Program-made: the position numbers and the translations under genes | Origin: SMWN01 sp965221455 | Lineage (GTDB): Bacteria > Pseudomonadota > Gammaproteobacteria > Eutrophobiales > Eutrophobiaceae | Length of the DNA stretch: 64,000 nt | Assembly: GCA_965221455.1 (NCBI GenBank) | Contig: OZ244890.1 | Location: 2,418,001-2,482,000, forward strand | Direction: 5' to 3' | The notes under the pieces: generated by a model | Database searches by the model: none | What the model saw: the letters and a program-made list of their open reading frames with translations, nothing else | What the model was told of the DNA's origin: nothing | Shown: positions 61,957 to 64,000 of the stretch, piece by piece | How the letters are laid out: every line of letters starts with the position of its first letter | How positions within the stretch are numbered: the stretch's first letter is position 1

Positions 61957-64000
61957 ATGACCGAAAAGACATCACAACTTGAACAGGCATTACAGGAACG
62001 CATCCTGATACTGGATGGAGCCATGGGCACCATGATTCAGTCTTATGAATTGCAAGAAGCGGATTACCGTGGCAAACGTTTCATCGATCATGCCTGTGAT
62101 CTAAAGGGCAATAACGATCTCCTGTCCATCACCCGCCCGGATATCATCAAAGCTATTCATACAGCCTACTTTGATGCTGGCGCGGATATTATCGAGACCA
62201 ATACTTTCAATTCGACATCCATTGCCATGGTTGATTACCAAATGGAAAGTTTAGCCTATGAGTTGAACAAGGCCAGCGCATCGATCGCCAGAGAAGCTGC
62301 GGATACATATGCAGGGTATGTCGCTGGTGTCATCGGTCCGACCAACCGCACCTGTTCCATCTCGCCAGATGTTAATAACCCGGGTTTTCGCAATATCACT
62401 TACATGGAACTTGTCAAAGCCTATACCGAAGCCGTTCGTGGACTGGTTGACGGTGGTTCGGATCTGTTATTGGTCGAAACTATCTTCGATACTCTGAATG
62501 CCAAGGCAGCCCTGTTTGCCATCAATCAATATTTTGACGAACATGATATTTCACTGCCGATTATGATTTCGGGTACAATCACAGATGCCTCAGGCCGTAC
62601 GTTGACAGGCCAAACCACGGAGGCCTTCTGGAACTCTGTCCGACACTCTGATCCACTATCAATTGGTCTCAATTGTGCCTTAGGTCCTGGTGACTTATGG
62701 CAATATATTAAAGAGCTTTCTGGTTTTTCGCAATGTCTGATTAGCGCTCATCCCAACGCTGGTCTCCCCAATGAATTCGGGGAATATGATTTGGATCCGA
62801 GTGCCATGGCCGCACACATCCGGGAATGGGCGGAATCAGGCCTTTTGAATATTGTGGGCGGATGTTGTGGAACAACGCCTGCGCATATCACAGCCATAGC
62901 GAAAGCTGTAAAAGGCCTCGCACCCAGAAAGATTGCGACCTTACCTGTCTGGCAAAGACTCAGCGGACTGGAAGCTTTCAATATCACGCCCGAACTCAAT
63001 TTTGTGAATGTTGGTGAACGCACCAATGTCGCCGGTTCCCCCCTATTCCTACGCCTGATTAAAGAAGAACAAGATCTGGATGCGGCATTGGAAGTTGCAC
63101 GCCAGCAGGTCGAGAATGGTGCGCAAATCATCGACATTTGTATGGACGAAGGCATGCTTAATTCTGAGCAATTAATGGAAGATTTTCTCAAGCTCATCGC
63201 TTCAGAACCTGATATTTGCCGTGTACCGATTATGATCGACTCATCCAGGTGGTCAGTTATTGAATCCGGTTTACGCTGTGTACAAGGCAAATGCGTGGTC
63301 AACTCGATCAGCCTGAAAGAAGGAGAAGAAAAATTTATCGAACATGCCAAACTCATCCATCGTTATGGTGCCGCCGTCGTTGTCATGGCATTCGATGAGT
63401 CAGGTCAGGCCGACAGTACTGACCGTCGTTTCGACGTATGCAAACGTTCTTACGATATTTTAGTCGATCAAGTGAACTTCTCTCCGGAAGACATTATCTT
63501 TGACCCGAATATCCTAACCGTCGCCACAGGTATGGAAGAGCACAACAACTACGCCATGTCTTTCTTCGAAGCTACGCAATTGATTAAGCAACATTTACCA
63601 CATGCGCTGGTCAGTGGCGGACTGAGTAATGTCTCATTCTCGTTTCGAGGCAATAATCCGGTGCGTGAAGCCATGCACTCGGCATTTCTCTACCACGGCA
63701 TTCAAGCCGGTATGGACATGGCGATTGTGAATGCGGGGCAACTGGGCATATATGACGATATCTCCAAAGAACTTCTCGAACGGGTTGAAGATGTTTTATT
63801 AAACAGACGCGATGATGCGACTGATCGTCTGGTCGAATTCGCGGAAACCGTTAAGGGTGGCTCGACCAAAGAAAGGAAGGTCGATCTTGAATGGCGCAAA
63901 GGAGATGTTCAGGAACGTCTTACCCATGCTCTGGTGAAAGGTATTGCGGAATTTATTGACGAAGATATTGAAGAAGCCAGGCAACAAGCAAAGAAGCCAT
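61957..64000 (+). CDS. metH: Cobalamin-dependent methionine synthase MetH, 5' part
   Basis: The first 681 codons; the gene runs off the window. The homocysteine-binding barrel starts ILILDGAMGTMIQSY and carries the zinc cysteines in GLNCALGP and GGCCGTT (residues near 245 and 307). The folate domain starts at NFVNVGERTNVAGS and has DICMDEGML, MIDSSRWSVIESGL and FDPNILTVATGMEEHNN. The window ends at the start of the cap/cobalamin module (DATDRLVEFAETVKG). It methylates homocysteine using 5-methyl-THF via B12, in line with the adjacent B12-uptake operon. ATG at 61957 gives the usual N terminus. Confidence 0.95.
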   Translation, partial: MTEKTSQLEQALQERILILDGAMGTMIQSYELQEADYRGKRFIDHACDLKGNNDLLSITRPDIIKAIHTAYFDAGADIIETNTFNSTSIAMVDYQMESLAYELNKASASIAREAADTYAGYVAGVIGPTNRTCSISPDVNNPGFRNITYMELVKAYTEAVRGLVDGGSDLLLVETIFDTLNAKAALFAINQYFDEHDISLPIMISGTITDASGRTLTGQTTEAFWNSVRHSDPLSIGLNCALGPGDLWQYIKELSGFSQCLISAHPNAGLPNEFGEYDLDPSAMAAHIREWAESGLLNIVGGCCGTTPAHITAIAKAVKGLAPRKIATLPVWQRLSGLEAFNITPELNFVNVGERTNVAGSPLFLRLIKEEQDLDAALEVARQQVENGAQIIDICMDEGMLNSEQLMEDFLKLIASEPDICRVPIMIDSSRWSVIESGLRCVQGKCVVNSISLKEGEEKFIEHAKLIHRYGAAVVVMAFDESGQADSTDRRFDVCKRSYDILVDQVNFSPEDIIFDPNILTVATGMEEHNNYAMSFFEATQLIKQHLPHALVSGGLSNVSFSFRGNNPVREAMHSAFLYHGIQAGMDMAIVNAGQLGIYDDISKELLERVEDVLLNRRDDATDRLVEFAETVKGGSTKERKVDLEWRKGDVQERLTHALVKGIAEFIDEDIEEARQQAKKP

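Noticed and set aside
1..64000. tRNA, rRNA or tmRNA genes
   Set aside because: No T-loop GGTTCGAATCC-like motif with a matching acceptor stem and no rRNA-like stretch was found by eye; a tRNAscan run would be decisive.

Overview
The window comes from a gammaproteobacterium. The core block tatD-pilZ-holB-tmk-mltG-pabC-fabF-acpP-fabG-fabD-fabH-plsX-rpmF-(yceD)/maf-sppA-rluC-rne is the order known from Pseudomonas and relatives. It is followed by the equally typical sets prfC, pdxJ-recO-era-rnc-DUF4845-lepB-lepA, mucD-rseB-rseA-rpoE, smc-zipA-ligA and dksA-gluQ. I cannot place the organism below class from sequence alone.

Layout. 1-2094: eroded 3' end of a giant Calx-beta-like surface protein with a duplicated calcium-loop (dockerin-like) tail. 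2095-5100: repeat and IS scrapyard: an old IS3-family element holding a GIY-YIG cassette with perfect 29-bp inverted ends and an intact-looking IS407-group element. 5120-10325: accessory genes, richer in G+C at first (glycerophosphodiesterase, GT39-like membrane protein, class V aminotransferase). 10337-23174: cell-envelope and fatty-acid core, nearly all on the minus strand. 23327-35400: RNA and translation genes. 35400-40077: sigma-E envelope-stress operon with a two-gene orphan insertion between mucD and a glutaredoxin gene. 40078-44800: nadB and poorly known genes. 44807-51491: ligA, broken zipA, smc, queF. 52306-55043: a DksA with a histone-H1-like repeat arm, gluQ and an aspartic protease. 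55055-59915: a vitamin B12 uptake/activation operon under a cobalamin riboswitch. 60051-64000: an outer-membrane-like protein, a dead EAL gene, and a SAH-riboswitch-like leader before B12-dependent metH, which runs off the window.

Functional links: the B12 operon supplies the cofactor that MetH uses. FabH/FabD/FabG/AcpP/FabF plus PlsX form one acyl-chain unit. RpoE-RseA-RseB-MucD form one stress circuit.

The most unusual overall property is gene decay beside intact housekeeping genes. I found remnants of yceD, zipA, cysZ, a HAD hydrolase, an EAL protein, a beta-barrel protein, a GIY-YIG nuclease, IS genes and the surface protein, as well as an internally deleted ATP pyrophosphatase. This suggests ongoing genome reduction, possibly host association, although clustered indel errors in the assembly must be excluded.
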